Source: a virus
Direction: 5' to 3' (one strand)
IMG/VR virus record: IMGVR_UViG_3300047562_000451
Location: 1-21,692 of that record
DNA length: 21,692 nt
Position 1 is the stretch's first letter, and the number at the start of each line of letters is the position of its first letter. A model generated the notes under the pieces. The model did not search any database. It was not told the origin of the DNA and worked only from the letters and a program-made list of their open reading frames with translations. Both the position numbers and the translations under genes were made by a program. Below, in pieces: positions 20,203-21,692 of the stretch.

Positions 20203-21692
20203 ATGGGTCTTTTGTCATTCGCCGATGATGTTGCCAAGCTGATCAAGCAGGGCTTCCCTGAATCCGTAGCCAAGCGGATCGCTTCTGGTGAACTGCCGAT
20301 GGATCAGGCATTAAAGGCAACTAAAGATTTAAATTTCCTGCATAACACAACCCCTCAAGCAATTCAAAGGTATAGCCAGATGGGCGGCTTACCTAACCCG
20401 TCACTAGCGGTAACAAGGCAAAATATACCATTTGAAGGATTTGGAGATATAACGCTTGTTGGAAACCCAAATAACTTTGATCCTAAAAGAGCAGTAAACA
20501 GAGTCTACAGCGCAGACGCATATACAAGCAGAGCACCAAGGCCGGTTCGCTTAGCCCAAAAAAATGCCTACAAGCAAGTATCTGAAGATTTTGCAAAATA
20601 CAAAAATCATGGATACATGGATCAGCTAAGGTATGACCTTTCCGATCTTGAGACAAAGAAAAACATTAACGAGTATTCTTATAGGAACGCAACAGACTGG
20701 TTTAGTAACGACAATGCGGCGTTATTGAAATTTGCCGACGACAACAACATTAAGCCGCCCATGAAAGAGGATGGCACCGTATCGTACTCTGACCTTTATA
20801 AGATGAGAGAGGATAATCGTCAGCTACATGAACAGTGGGTAAACGACCAGCTCGACAAATACTTTCAAGAAGATGAATATTTTATATCTAACCCAGATCG
20901 TGATAGGTATGCCTCAAGTGCAAAACTGAAGCCGTATACCGCGCCAGAAGTTTCAAGATTTATGTCGAGAAAGGGCGGGGCAAATACTGAAAGCACTATG
21001 ACGCATGGTGCGGGGAATATAAGAGCCTCAACCACTAAGCGGTTTAAGTCGCTGGATGACATAAGAAGCAGCAAAGGCTTATTAAAGCCAGCCGAAGATG
21101 TTGCCGAAATCAAGCAAACATCAGGGATGATGCTTGATGACTTACAGGAAGCCTTACGTCCGTATTACGACTACGACCCTAGTGGGTTTTCGTATTTGGA
21201 TAGCGTTGGCGAAATGTTGTCGCTTTCTGAGCGTAAAGGCTTAGATGCTGCAATGCGTGAAGTCGGCTTTTCAAACGTCCCAGATGGAATCATTAAAGAG
21301 CTAAACGACTACAAGGATTATCTGCGATATGCTCCAACGGAGTATTTTGAGGGTAAACCGCATAGACCTGTTAGCTTGAGAGAGTTCACTGGCGCAATCG
21401 TTCCAGATAGCACCGATCAGAGGACGATAGACATTCTTTCTAAGTACGGCATTGACGTAAAGCCGTACAAAACTCAAGAAGAAAGAACTGCTCTGAGGAA
21501 AGCTTTTAAAGATACGGCCTTTACAACTGCCGGTGCTGGACTACTGGGCGCTGGACTGCTGGGCAGCGATGATGCCGAAGCTGGTTTCATCAACAAAGGC
21601 GGCAAGACCCTGCTGGAAGCGTGGCACGGATCACCGCACAAGTTTGACCGATTTGACCTGTCAAAGATCGGCACCGGAGAGGGCGCACAAGC
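20203..21692 (+). CDS. Polyvalent-type phage protein with start of ADP-ribosyltransferase (ART-PolyVal-like) domain, 3' truncated
   Basis: The frame is open from ATG 20203 to the right edge: 496 full codons, C-terminus outside the window. Residues 17-34 (GFPESVAKRIASGELPMD) match a helix that often precedes effector domains in phage polyvalent proteins. Residues ~61-107 contain GGLPNPSLAV, FGDITLVG and VYSADAYT, a conserved block known from the same class. A long helical linker follows, then an Ala/Gly/Leu stretch (AGAGLLGAGLLGSDDAEA, ~435-461). From ~473, AWHGSPHKFDRFDLSKIG and TGEGAQ begin an ART fold, HGS being the first NAD-binding motif. Known: polyvalent proteins carry multiple effector domains delivered with phage DNA. 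Inferred: host takeover or anti-defence. Composition is more A/T-rich than the structural genes, consistent with separate acquisition. Confidence 0.82.
   Translation, partial: MGLLSFADDVAKLIKQGFPESVAKRIASGELPMDQALKATKDLNFLHNTTPQAIQRYSQMGGLPNPSLAVTRQNIPFEGFGDITLVGNPNNFDPKRAVNRVYSADAYTSRAPRPVRLAQKNAYKQVSEDFAKYKNHGYMDQLRYDLSDLETKKNINEYSYRNATDWFSNDNAALLKFADDNNIKPPMKEDGTVSYSDLYKMREDNRQLHEQWVNDQLDKYFQEDEYFISNPDRDRYASSAKLKPYTAPEVSRFMSRKGGANTESTMTHGAGNIRASTTKRFKSLDDIRSSKGLLKPAEDVAEIKQTSGMMLDDLQEALRPYYDYDPSGFSYLDSVGEMLSLSERKGLDAAMREVGFSNVPDGIIKELNDYKDYLRYAPTEYFEGKPHRPVSLREFTGAIVPDSTDQRTIDILSKYGIDVKPYKTQEERTALRKAFKDTAFTTAGAGLLGAGLLGSDDAEAGFINKGGKTLLEAWHGSPHKFDRFDLSKIGTGEGAQ

Noticed and set aside
669-21674. 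Numerous minus-strand open frames, such as 669-947, 3083-3397, 10212-10487, 15150-15503 and 16610-16948
   Set aside because: Each lies opposite a recognisable + strand gene, lacks family motifs and shows shadow composition (for example poly-Leu opposite poly-Gln, poly-Ser opposite the acidic scaffold tract). No gene is credible on the minus strand.
1-21692. tRNA genes, CRISPR array, diversity-generating retroelement, insertion sequence or integrase
   Set aside because: Looked for and not seen: gaps are too small for tRNAs, there are no regularly spaced repeats, no reverse transcriptase or transposase motifs and no terminal inverted repeats.

Overview
The window is part of a double-stranded DNA tailed-bacteriophage genome, or a prophage carrying the same genes. 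Every supportable gene is on the + strand and belongs to virion structure, lysis or a virion-associated effector. Portal, major capsid protein and head-tail adaptor all look like the SU10-type families, and there is no tape-measure or contractile-sheath gene. I therefore infer a short-tailed (podovirus-like) virion. The host is not identifiable. No terminase, polymerase, integrase, tRNA or CRISPR array is visible. All functional calls come from reading translations by eye, without database searches.

Layout: (1) 1-2705 holds tail or head-fibre adhesins with carbohydrate-binding and LamG-like modules, plus one unknown protein. (2) 2702-8657 mixes a small membrane protein, the SU10-type adaptor, several fibre-like genes (GIGT/EEGTWTP-type, glycine-rich, C1q-like), a 53-aa gene and the tail nozzle/hub protein. 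(3) 8662-14092 carries a GNAT-like small protein and a block of Ala/Gln-rich and helical proteins typical of internal (ejection) virion proteins; one ends in a peptidase S74 chaperone domain. (4) 14092-18326 is the head module: portal, a small protein, an acidic scaffold and the major capsid protein, closed by a strong intrinsic terminator at 18334-18357. (5) 18362-18934 holds three small conserved phage proteins. (6) 18944-20201 is the lysis module: XhlA-like membrane protein, a structured non-coding gap, 3-TM holin, M15 peptidase endolysin and a 23-residue membrane peptide. (7) From 20203 past the right edge runs a polyvalent-type protein whose last visible residues begin an ADP-ribosyltransferase (ART-PolyVal-like) domain.

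Genes are packed almost without gaps. Most junctions are ATGA, TGATG, GTGA or TAATG overlaps, implying translational coupling in long late transcripts. Portal, scaffold and capsid build the head; adaptor and nozzle join it to the short tail; the adhesin set supplies host binding; the internal proteins probably form the DNA-ejection conduit; holin and endolysin release progeny. The polyvalent protein would be expected to act early in a newly infected cell.

The most interesting points are the edge-truncated polyvalent/ART gene, the S74 chaperone domain on an internal virion-type protein rather than a fibre, the density of different adhesin folds, the nested and mutually exclusive hairpins upstream of the holin, and possible tiny or embedded membrane genes in the lysis cassette.
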